From Trinickia symbiotica (GTDB taxonomy: Bacteria; Pseudomonadota; Gammaproteobacteria; Burkholderiales; Burkholderiaceae), in the NCBI RefSeq assembly GCF_002934455.1, contig NZ_PTIR01000001.1, positions 372,001 to 436,000 of the forward strand: DNA of 64,000 nucleotides, read 5' to 3'. The position numbers and the translations under genes are program-made. Positions 57,181 through 64,000 of this stretch are shown piece by piece; the first letter of the stretch is position 1; each line of letters begins with the position of its first letter. Below the pieces are notes generated by a model. It did no database searches. It was given only the letters and a program-made list of their open reading frames with translations, and was not told the origin of the DNA.

Positions 57181-58247
57181 GAGGCGACTCCGCACGCCGC
57201 CCGCATCGCAAAGCAACCGGACGCCGCCGAGCGCGCGAGCCTCACACCGTGCGCGGCGAGGAGCGCCTCCGTGAGACGGCGGGCGCGGCCGTCGTCTTGC
57301 GCGACGAGGCCGGCGTACGCCACCGTCAGGCGCGGATTGATCTCGATGACCACAGGCCCACGCTCGGGATGCCAAACGAGATCCACGCCGACGAATCCGC
57401 GCAGGCCGCGAATGGCCGCCGCCACGCGCTTCGCGAGCGCTGCCAGCGTTCGTCCGCGAGCGCTGTCGGGGTCGATCGCGTCGACGAACACGCCGCCGAA
57501 CTCGACGACGCGCATATGCGCGCCCGGCGCGTGTCGCTCGATGAGATCGATCCGCTGTCGATTGATGCTGAGGAGCTCCGCGCCGTCTTCGCGGCAAACG
57601 AGCGAGAGGCTCAGCGGCTCGCCCTTGACCCACGCCTGCAGCACGGGCCTGCCGCCCGCGGCGATACGCGTGTCGTAGTCGGCACACGCGGCGGCGTACG
57701 AATCGAAGACGAACGTGTCGAGACTGCCCGCCCCGTCGTCGGGTTTGACGACCCAATGCCCGCCGCCCGGCGCCGCGGAGCTCAGCGGGTCGAGCGCTTC
57801 CGTCGTCGCGATGCCGCTCGCGGCGAGCCGCGCGGACGTCGCCCGCTTGCTCGATGCGACACAGATCGCCTCCTTGGTGCAGCCGAGCCAGCGCTCGGCG
57901 CCGACGGCATCGTGAAGCTGCGCAAGCAAGCCGTCACACTCGGGCGCGATCACCCACGTGTAATCGTGCTCACGCGCCATGCGCGCAACGAACGCCGGAA
58001 TGGCCTCCCCCGCGTTCGGCCGGTAATGCGCGGCGGCGCGATCGAACGCCTCGAAACGGGACGAGGCGAACGTCACGGTCAGGCCATCGATCGACGCGAG
58101 CGAGGCAACGAGCGCGTTGCGCATCATGCGCCCTTCGCCGATCAGCGCGGACAGATCGGCGATACTGCCTTGGCACGCGAGCGCCGGATCGATGCCGCCG
58201 CCGGTGAGATACTCGTAGACAAAAATCTTGGCCAAGGAATGCCCCAT
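57177..58247 (-). CDS. mfnD: ATP-grasp ligase, MfnD-like
   Basis: A 356-residue ATP-grasp protein resembling MfnD (tyramine-glutamate ligase). The opening AKIFVYEYLTGGGID is highly typical, with YTWVIAPECDGLLAQL, the nucleotide segment GGHWVVKPDDGAGSLDTFVF and the Mg-binding RGPVVIEINPRLTVAYAGL. In bacteria the methanofuran analogue carries tyrosine and a polyglutamate, so it may add glutamates. The ATG at 58247 overlaps, on the other strand, the start of the HisA-like gene in a CATG; a TTG at 58235 is an alternative start. First gene of the leftward mfn trio. Confidence 0.83.
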   Translation of the reverse strand: MGHSLAKIFVYEYLTGGGIDPALACQGSIADLSALIGEGRMMRNALVASLASIDGLTVTFASSRFEAFDRAAAHYRPNAGEAIPAFVARMAREHDYTWVIAPECDGLLAQLHDAVGAERWLGCTKEAICVASSKRATSARLAASGIATTEALDPLSSAAPGGGHWVVKPDDGAGSLDTFVFDSYAAACADYDTRIAAGGRPVLQAWVKGEPLSLSLVCREDGAELLSINRQRIDLIERHAPGAHMRVVEFGGVFVDAIDPDSARGRTLAALAKRVAAAIRGLRGFVGVDLVWHPERGPVVIEINPRLTVAYAGLVAQDDGRARRLTEALLAAHGVRLARSAASGCFAMRAACGVAS

Positions 58248-59031
58248 GCAGGTAATACCGGTTCTCGATTTGCTCGACGGCCACGCCGTACGTGCCCAAC
58301 GCGGCGAACGCGCGAGCTACTGCCCGATCCGCTCGCCGCTCGCCGGCACGAGCGAGCCGGTTTCGCTCGCACGCGCGCTCGTCGCCGCGATTGGAGCGAC
58401 GACCCTTTACATCGCCGACCTCGACGCGATCCTCGCTCCCGGCCGCGACGACCATGCCGCACAGCTCGCCGCGCTGCGCTCGACGCTGCCCGGCATCGAA
58501 ATCTGGCTCGACGCTGGCTTCGCCGACTATGCCGCGATGCGCGCGCTGTTCGATCGAATCCAGCGGATCGAGTCCGCCGATCGCCGCACCGCATCTCGCG
58601 ACGATTCGCCGCTCGCACCGCTCGCCCCGCTCGTTCCGGTCTTCGGCACCGAATCGCTGCGCGATCCGGATGCTCTGCGTGCGGCCGAGACAGACGGATT
58701 CGCACCGATCCTTTCGCTCGACCATCGCGCGGGCCGCCTGATCGGCGATGCAGCGCTCGATCGGTCTTCGGCCTGGTGGCCGTCGCGCGTCGTCGCAATG
58801 ACGCTCGATCAAGTGGGCAGCTACCAAGGCCCCGACCTCGCGACGTTCGCGCGAATCCGCGAGCGCGCGCCACTCGGCACGACCGTCATCGGCGCCGGCG
58901 GCATCCGCGACCAGGCGGATCTCGATGCCGCTGCCGCGGCCGGCGCGACAGGCTGGCTCATCGCCTCGGCGCTGCACGACGGACACCTTCCTCACAAGTT
59001 CCATGCCATGCGCCCCCCAGATGAAGTATGA
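58246..59031 (+). CDS. HisA/HisF-like TIM-barrel protein of the C1 cluster
   Basis: A 261-residue (beta/alpha)8-barrel protein related to HisA. It begins [20 protein letters not shown], with the general-acid/base Asp8 in place, and Asp159 in ILSLDHRAGRLIG probably matches the second catalytic Asp. The phosphate-binding GAGGIRDQADLDAAAAAGATGWLIASALHDG is intact. It is not in a histidine operon, so it is a methylotrophy-associated paralogue of unproven function; it may act in methanofuran or H4MPT synthesis. AAGGAA lies before ATG 58246. It is divergent from the MfnD-like gene with overlapping start codons. Confidence 0.82.
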   Translation: MQVIPVLDLLDGHAVRAQRGERASYCPIRSPLAGTSEPVSLARALVAAIGATTLYIADLDAILAPGRDDHAAQLAALRSTLPGIEIWLDAGFADYAAMRALFDRIQRIESADRRTASRDDSPLAPLAPLVPVFGTESLRDPDALRAAETDGFAPILSLDHRAGRLIGDAALDRSSAWWPSRVVAMTLDQVGSYQGPDLATFARIRERAPLGTTVIGAGGIRDQADLDAAAAAGATGWLIASALHDGHLPHKFHAMRPPDEV

Positions 59032-59317
59032 AAACGGATGGCGGGCCGATATCAGGCTCAAGGCTTCGCGGGTGACACTCTGCTCCAAAACGACACACAA
59101 CCTGTACAGGAACGGCACGGCCCGCGTTTGCGGTAGCCGGCACTAGTCAGAACAATCGTCGGACCACATAGTGGGCGAAGGATGGGCTGACGATCCATGA
59201 GGGCGGCCCGCCGCGCACAGCGATGAAACGGCCGCGCGCCGATCCGTGAGTCGCGCGCGAGCGGTTTCTGCCGTCCGCACGGGCGCTCCCCGGCATAGAC
59301 CTTGCTGAAGCCGCGAC

Positions 59318-60730
59318 ATGTCATTTCCGCCCAACGATCCGACGAGCGCCGGCTCACAAGGCGCATCGAATTCCGCTGCGCCCATCACGGTCCGTGATTG
59401 GACTTGCCCGTTCTGCCCGCTGCTTTGCGACGACCTCGCGATCACCGGGCAGCCCGACGGCGCGCTCGCGGCGACCGGGCACGACTGCCCCCGCCTTGCG
59501 CAAGCGCTCGCCGGCTTCAGCACCACCGAGGCAGCGTCCGCTCTCGTCGACGGGGCACCCGTCGCGTTCGATGCGGCGCTCGAGTGCGCGGCCGAGATAC
59601 TGGCCGCATCCCGCCACCCGCTCTTCGGCGCGCTCGCCACCGATGTGGCCGGCGCACGCGCGCTTTACGCGCTCGCGGCCTCGTGCGGTGCGACGCTCGA
59701 TCATCTGCATGGCGAAGCGATAAGCGCGGCCACGCGCGTCGTCCAGGACCGAGGCTCGTTTTTCGCGACCCTTTCCGAGCTTCGGACGCGCGCCGACTTG
59801 TTGATCTTCTTCGGCTGCCGCCCATCCGAAAGTTATCCGCGCTTTTACGAACGCGTGCTCGGCCCGACCGACTTCGCGCGCGAATACATGTTCGTCGGTT
59901 GCGAGGCTGACCCAGGCGCCGCGGGTGCACCGCACGTGCACATCGAAACGATGCTGCCGCACGCCGATCCGTTCGATCTGGTCGCGCTATGGTCGGCGCT
60001 TTCGCTCGGAAGGTTGCCTTCGTCGCTCGGCACATTGCGCCACGACGGGACCGCGACAATCGACGCGCTCTCGACGCTTGCCGAAAAAATCGCGGCCGCG
60101 CAATACGCCGTGCTCGTCTATGAGCCGGCGGCCCTAGTGCGCAGTCAGGGCCAGGCGGGCGCCTCGCTTCTGATCGAAGGGCTGCAGCGAATCGTGAAGG
60201 CGATCAACGACAAGACGCGCGCGGCTTCCTTTGCACTCGGCGGCGCCGACGGCGCCGTGACGGTCAATCAGGCCGTCACTTGGCTCTCGGGTCTGCCGTT
60301 GCCGCTGCGCGTGCCGGCCCTGCGCCGCGACGGCGACGGCGACGGCGACGGCAGCGGCGGAACGTCGCTCGATCACGACGCGCATCGCTATCGCACGACC
60401 CGCCTCATCGCCGACCGTCATATCGACGCGCTGCTCTGGGTCGCCTCGCTCGCGCCCTCGCCTTGGCCGCCGGCGCTGGCGGCCGACGTTCCGGCCATCG
60501 TCGTCGGCCACCCGGCGCTCGCGGAGCAGGCGGCCGCGCGCGGCGCGCCGACCGTATTCATTCCCGCGGCCACGCCGGGCATCGATAGCGATGGCCATCT
60601 GTTCCGACTCGACGCGACCGTCGTCGTGCCGCTCGCGGCCGCACGCGCGCGCGCGCTGCCTACGATCGCGACGATCGCCTCGCGCCTCGACGAGCGGCTC
60701 GCCGCATTCTCGCGGAAGGCCCGATCATGA
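59318..60730 (+). CDS. fhcB: formyltransferase/hydrolase complex subunit B (FwdB/FmdB-like)
   Basis: A 470-residue subunit of the Fhc complex, which moves the formyl group from formyl-H4MPT to methanofuran and releases formate. It belongs to the molybdopterin oxidoreductase fold of FwdB but in bacteria acts without formate oxidation. Cysteines C30, C33 and C37 (WTCPFCPLLC) with C57 keep the spacing start of an iron-sulfur site. A Gly/Asp-rich loop at about 338-345 is encoded by a 6-base repeat. It starts about 285 bases after the HisA-like gene and its end overlaps fhcA (ATGA). Confidence 0.92.
   Translation: MSFPPNDPTSAGSQGASNSAAPITVRDWTCPFCPLLCDDLAITGQPDGALAATGHDCPRLAQALAGFSTTEAASALVDGAPVAFDAALECAAEILAASRHPLFGALATDVAGARALYALAASCGATLDHLHGEAISAATRVVQDRGSFFATLSELRTRADLLIFFGCRPSESYPRFYERVLGPTDFAREYMFVGCEADPGAAGAPHVHIETMLPHADPFDLVALWSALSLGRLPSSLGTLRHDGTATIDALSTLAEKIAAAQYAVLVYEPAALVRSQGQAGASLLIEGLQRIVKAINDKTRAASFALGGADGAVTVNQAVTWLSGLPLPLRVPALRRDGDGDGDGSGGTSLDHDAHRYRTTRLIADRHIDALLWVASLAPSPWPPALAADVPAIVVGHPALAEQAAARGAPTVFIPAATPGIDSDGHLFRLDATVVVPLAAARARALPTIATIASRLDERLAAFSRKARS
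60329..60352 (+). repeat. hexanucleotide microsatellite inside fhcB
   Basis: Four exact copies of GACGGC (60329-60352) encode a DG repeat near the C-terminal third of FhcB, in a variable loop between conserved parts. In-frame repeat change by slippage would add or remove Asp-Gly pairs without breaking the frame. Confidence 0.85.
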
Positions 60731-62529
60731 CGACGATCCGTTTGAAAGGCGGCACCGTCTACGATCCCGCCAACGGCGTGAACGGCGAGCGCCGCGACAT
60801 CGCATTCCGCGACGGCCGCATCGTCAGCTTGCCGGACGGCTCGCCCGTCGATCGCGAGTACGACGCCACCGGGATGATCGTCATGGCGGGCGGCATCGAC
60901 ATGCACTCGCATATCGGCGGCGGAAAAACCAATCTCTCGCGCCTCCTGCTGCCCGAAGATCATCGGCGTCGAGAGCTGGCGGCGACTTCGGCCGAAACGC
61001 GCGATGTGCGCGAAATGCACGAAGCGCTCCAATCGATCGAATCCGCCGGTGCCGATCGCGGCACGCAGAGGCACGAGTCGCAACGAGAGGCGACGGGCCG
61101 CTACCTGCGCCTGCCCTCGTGCGGCACCTGCGCGCCAGGCACGCTCGCCACGGGCTACCGCTATGCCGAGATGGGCTACACCGCCGCGTTCGAGCCCGCG
61201 ATGTTGCCGAGCAATGCGCGCCACGCGCACCTTGAGATGGGCGACACGCCGATCATCGACCACGGCGCCTACGTCATGCTCGGCAACGAGGAGCTGTTCC
61301 TGCAGCTGCTGTCCTCGGGCGAGGACTTCGAGCGTCTGCGCGACTACGTCGGCTGGACGCTCAATGCGAGCAAGGCGCTCGGCGTGAAGGTCGTGAACCC
61401 GGGCGGCATCTCCGCGTTCAAGTTCAACCAGCGCGCGCTCGATGTCGACGAGCCGCACGCTCGCTATGGCATCACGCCGCGCGACGTCGTCCGCACGCTC
61501 ACGCGAGCGTTGACCGAGCTGCGCGTTCCGCATCCGCTGCACGTGCATTCGAGCAATCTCGGCGTGCCCGGCAACATCGCTTCGACGATTGCGACGATGG
61601 ACGCGGCCGATGGGCTGCCGATCCATTTGACCCACATCCAGTTCCACAGCTACGGAACGGAAGGACCGCGCAAGTTTTCGTCGGGGGCGCACGCGATTGC
61701 CGAAGCCGTGAACGCACGGCCGAACGTTTCGATCGATGTCGGGCAAGTCATCTTCGGCCAGACCGTGACCGCGTCGGGCGACACGATGATGCAGTTCCGC
61801 AACGCGCCGCTCGCGAAGCCGCGCAAATGGATCCTCGGCGAGATCGAATGCGACGCCGGCTGCGGCATCGTGCCGTTCCGCTATCGCGAAAAGAGCTATG
61901 TGAACGCGCTGCAATGGATCATCGGACTCGAGATCTTCCTGCTCGTCGACGATCCGTGGCGCGTCGCTATGACGACGGATCATCCGAACGGCGGACCGTT
62001 CACGAGCTATCCCCACTTGATCCGGCTGCTGATGGACCGCTCGTTTCGCGCCGAGCAGCTCGCGAAGCTGCATCCCGAGGCGCAGGTCGCGAGCACACTG
62101 CCGCAGCTCACGCGCGAGTTCTCTTTCTACGAGATCGCGATCATCACGCGCGCCGGTCCGGCGCGGCTCTTGGGCCTGACCGATCGCGGACACCTCGGCG
62201 CGGGCGCGGCGGCCGACATCGCCGTCTATCGCGACGAAGCCGACCGCGAGCGCATGTTCTCGATGCCGGCGTACGTCTTCAAGGACGGCGAGCTGATCGC
62301 GCGCGACGGCACGCTGATCGCGGCACCGACCGGGGGCATCCATTTCGTCACACCCGAATTCGACCGCGGCATCGAAAAGACGATCGCCGACTATAGCGAG
62401 CGTCATTTGACGACGAATTTCGCGCACGCGGCGATCAGCGACGACGAGGCATGCGTCTGCTGCCGCGGCGGCCGGCTGCTGCCCGTCGAATGTCTCGCCC
62501 ATCCGCGCTCGGCGCAACCTTCGCGTTGA
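60727..62529 (+). CDS. fhcA: formyltransferase/hydrolase complex subunit A (FwdA/FmdA-like)
   Basis: A 600-residue amidohydrolase-fold subunit that hydrolyses formyl-methanofuran to formate and methanofuran. The metal-binding HSH is in GGIDMHSHIGGGKTN, and LPSCGTCAPGTLATGYRYAEMGYTAAFEPAMLP, PLHVHSSNLG and VAMTTDHPNGGPFTSYP carry further ligands. It has a Cys-rich CVCCRGG near the C-terminus (about 579-585). Its ATG overlaps the fhcB stop. Slightly longer than usual for FhcA (about 540-570), with an extra segment around EDHRRRELAATSAETRD. Confidence 0.94.
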   Translation: MTTIRLKGGTVYDPANGVNGERRDIAFRDGRIVSLPDGSPVDREYDATGMIVMAGGIDMHSHIGGGKTNLSRLLLPEDHRRRELAATSAETRDVREMHEALQSIESAGADRGTQRHESQREATGRYLRLPSCGTCAPGTLATGYRYAEMGYTAAFEPAMLPSNARHAHLEMGDTPIIDHGAYVMLGNEELFLQLLSSGEDFERLRDYVGWTLNASKALGVKVVNPGGISAFKFNQRALDVDEPHARYGITPRDVVRTLTRALTELRVPHPLHVHSSNLGVPGNIASTIATMDAADGLPIHLTHIQFHSYGTEGPRKFSSGAHAIAEAVNARPNVSIDVGQVIFGQTVTASGDTMMQFRNAPLAKPRKWILGEIECDAGCGIVPFRYREKSYVNALQWIIGLEIFLLVDDPWRVAMTTDHPNGGPFTSYPHLIRLLMDRSFRAEQLAKLHPEAQVASTLPQLTREFSFYEIAIITRAGPARLLGLTDRGHLGAGAAADIAVYRDEADRERMFSMPAYVFKDGELIARDGTLIAAPTGGIHFVTPEFDRGIEKTIADYSERHLTTNFAHAAISDDEACVCCRGGRLLPVECLAHPRSAQPSR

Positions 62530-62537
62530 ACACCTCC

Positions 62538-63491
62538 ATGACGAGCCCCCTCGAAATCAACGGCACCGTCATCGACGACACGTTCGCCGAAGCCTTCCCG
62601 ATGAAGGCGACGCGGCTCGTCATCACCGCGCACACGCCGACCTGGGCGCGCCACGCGGCGAACTCGCTCGCCGGCTTCGCGACGTCGGTGATCGGTTGCG
62701 GCTGCGAGGCCGGCATCGAGCGCGAGTGCGCCGCCGACGAGACGCCCGACGGCCGGCCCGGCGTCGCCGTGCTGCTGTTCGCGGTTTCGTCGAAGGAACT
62801 CGCCAAGCAGCTCGGGCGCCGCGTCGGGCAGTGCGTCCTCACGTGCCCGACTACGGCCGTCTATGCCGGCATCGACCCGGCCACGAGCCAGGCACCGCTC
62901 TCGGACAACGCCGATCTGGGCAGCCAACTGCGGTTTTTCGGCGACGGCTGGCAGATCTCGAAGATGATCGAGGGCCGCCGCTACTGGCGCGTGCCCGTCA
63001 TGGACGGCGAGTTCGTCTGCGAGGATACGGTGCCCACGGTCAAGGCCGTCGGCGGCGGCAATCTGCTGCTCATCGCGCGCGACACCGAGGCGGCGCTCAC
63101 GGCGACGGAAGCCGCCGTTGCCGCCATGCGCGCGCTGCCGAACGTGATCATGCCGTTTCCGGGCGGCATCGTCCGCTCGGGCTCGAAGGTCGGCTCGAAG
63201 TACGCGGGCGCGACGGCGTCGACCAACGACGCGTTCTGCCCGACGCTGACGGGGCTCACGACGCGCACCGAGCTGACGACGGAAGTCGGCAGCGTGCTCG
63301 AGATCGTGATCGACGGGCTGACCGAGGCCGACGTCGGCGCGGCCATGACGGCCGGCATCGTCGCCGCGACCGCGCTCGGCCGCGACGCGGGCGTGCTGCG
63401 GATTTCGGCCGGCAACTACGGGGGCAAGCTCGGGCCCTATCACTTTCCGCTGCGGCGCCTTTCCGCCGGCGTCGGAGGAAACCGCGCATGA
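62538..63491 (+). CDS. fhcD: formylmethanofuran:H4MPT formyltransferase (Ftr-type, FhcD)
   Basis: A 317-residue enzyme moving the formyl group between H4MPT and methanofuran. The opening LEINGTVIDDTFAEAFPMKATRLVITAHTPTWARHAANSLAGFATSVIGCGCEAGIE and the later GGIVRSGSKVGSKYAGATASTNDAFCPTL are hallmarks of Ftr. Length matches. It starts 8 bases after fhcA; the frame could extend upstream to 62451 inside fhcA but the family N-terminus fits 62538. Its stop overlaps fhcC (ATGA). Confidence 0.95.
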   Translation: MTSPLEINGTVIDDTFAEAFPMKATRLVITAHTPTWARHAANSLAGFATSVIGCGCEAGIERECAADETPDGRPGVAVLLFAVSSKELAKQLGRRVGQCVLTCPTTAVYAGIDPATSQAPLSDNADLGSQLRFFGDGWQISKMIEGRRYWRVPVMDGEFVCEDTVPTVKAVGGGNLLLIARDTEAALTATEAAVAAMRALPNVIMPFPGGIVRSGSKVGSKYAGATASTNDAFCPTLTGLTTRTELTTEVGSVLEIVIDGLTEADVGAAMTAGIVAATALGRDAGVLRISAGNYGGKLGPYHFPLRRLSAGVGGNRA

Positions 63492-64000
63492 GCACGACGA
63501 TCCTGCGCGTCAAGGCGTCGCCCCCCTTTCCCGTCGATGGCTCGCCGCTCACGCCCGAGCGGCTCGATGCGCTGCCGCTCGCATCGGTGGAGCGGCTCGC
63601 CCTGCGAGCCGGCTCTGAGACGCTTGCCGTCGCCGACCTGTTCGACGTTTCGCGCACCGAAGGGGGCGCGCGGGCGACGACGGGCGCCCATGCGGGCGAG
63701 GCCGCGGCACCGGCCGTCGTCATGGAAGGCGACGCGCGCTGGCTCGAACGGCTCGGCGCAGGCATGGATGCCGGCGCGCTCACGGTGCGCGGCCCGATCG
63801 GCGACTACGCCGGCGCGCAAATGCGCGGTGGAACACTGACGATCGAAGGCGACGCCGGCGACTTCGTCGGCTGCGAGATGCGCGGCGGCCGGCTCGCCGT
63901 GGCCGGCGACTGCGGGGATTTCGCGGCCGGCGCGCGCGCGGGCGAGATGGAAGGCATGACGGGCGGCACGCTCACGATCGGCGGCAGCGCCGGCCAACGG
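63488..64000 (+). CDS. fhcC: formyltransferase/hydrolase complex subunit C (FwdC/FmdC-like), cut by window end
   Basis: The first 171 codons of fhcC; the gene runs off the window. The repeated parallel beta-helix pattern with GG-L-T/A-I-x-GD-AG (GPIGDYAGAQMRGGTLTIEGDAGDFVGCEMRGG-like and GEMEGMTGGTLTIGGSAG) is that of FwdC and related GltB C-terminal domains. It starts at the ATGA that ends fhcD. Family length is about 260-270 residues, so about 90-100 residues lie beyond the edge. Confidence 0.93.
   Translation, partial: MSTTILRVKASPPFPVDGSPLTPERLDALPLASVERLALRAGSETLAVADLFDVSRTEGGARATTGAHAGEAAAPAVVMEGDARWLERLGAGMDAGALTVRGPIGDYAGAQMRGGTLTIEGDAGDFVGCEMRGGRLAVAGDCGDFAAGARAGEMEGMTGGTLTIGGSAGQR

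Noticed and set aside
60418-62517. A 700-codon minus-strand open frame over fhcB and fhcA
   Set aside because: It is opposite fhcA, which shows family motifs throughout, and has no domain of its own.

Overview
This is 64 kb of GC-rich (roughly two-thirds G+C by eye) proteobacterial chromosome. Gene content and protein style point to a Burkholderiaceae member of the Paraburkholderia/Caballeronia/Burkholderia type: a red-type (form IC) RuBisCO operon with cbbX, a Burkholderia-style porin, a DmrB/AfpA-type flavoprotein and a bacterial tetrahydromethanopterin (H4MPT) gene set. No rRNA, tRNA, CRISPR array or intact mobile element was seen. The only mobile trace is a scrap of IS66 transposase beside a broken hipA at the left edge.

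Layout. (i) 1-1.4 kb: IS66 and hipA remnants and a PAP2 phosphatase. (ii) 1.7-10.2 kb: a polyol uptake and oxidation locus, with an ABC transporter ATPase divergent from a binding protein, two permeases, a SorC-type regulator, an SDR and two zinc-type alcohol dehydrogenases. Overlapping divergent promoters share a palindromic candidate operator. (iii) 10.4-16.4 kb: a chemoreceptor without a real sensor domain, then a choline-sulfate locus (betC-choX-porin, with a divergent LysR gene). (iv) 17.2-22.4 kb: a PuuA-like glutamine synthetase with a class III aminotransferase, a baeRF-type protein, and a phosphoribosyltransferase-HAD fusion. (v) 22.4-27.8 kb, minus strand: xoxF-xoxG-xoxJ, an unknown secreted protein and a CbbR-type LysR regulator. 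(vi) 28.4-41.6 kb, plus strand: H4MPT biosynthesis and C1 transfer (pterin dehydratase-like, RFAP synthase, mtdB, orfY, mch, orf5, orf7, fae, then a sigma-54 activator, dmrB/afpA and a dihydropteroate synthase-like gene), with a minus-strand dihydroneopterin aldolase. (vii) 41.7-44.8 kb: a second, lanthanide-type PQQ alcohol dehydrogenase with a di-heme cytochrome c and a secreted ankyrin protein. (viii) 44.9-53.1 kb, minus strand: the Calvin-cycle operon cbbL-S-X-F-P-T-A. (ix) 53.8-64 kb: an orphan 24-codon pqqA, a DUF447 gene, methanofuran synthesis genes (mfnB, and minus-strand mfnE/F/D homologues), a HisA-like gene, and the formyltransferase/hydrolase operon fhcB-A-D-C, with fhcC cut by the window end.

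Read together, regions v-ix form an island for autotrophic methylotrophy. Periplasmic lanthanide/PQQ dehydrogenases oxidise methanol and other alcohols to aldehydes. Fae, MtdB, Mch and Fhc carry the C1 unit on H4MPT and methanofuran to formate. Formate would be oxidised to CO2 by enzymes not seen here, and RuBisCO fixes that CO2. The island also makes much of its own cofactors (H4MPT, methanofuran, the PQQ precursor peptide) and includes a cbbR inside the xox cluster, which suggests coupled control. The least understood parts are the small secreted proteins, the HisA-like and DUF447 proteins, the orphan pqqA, the hairpin-and-repeat leader at 27.8-28.4 kb, and a divergent gene pair whose start codons overlap.
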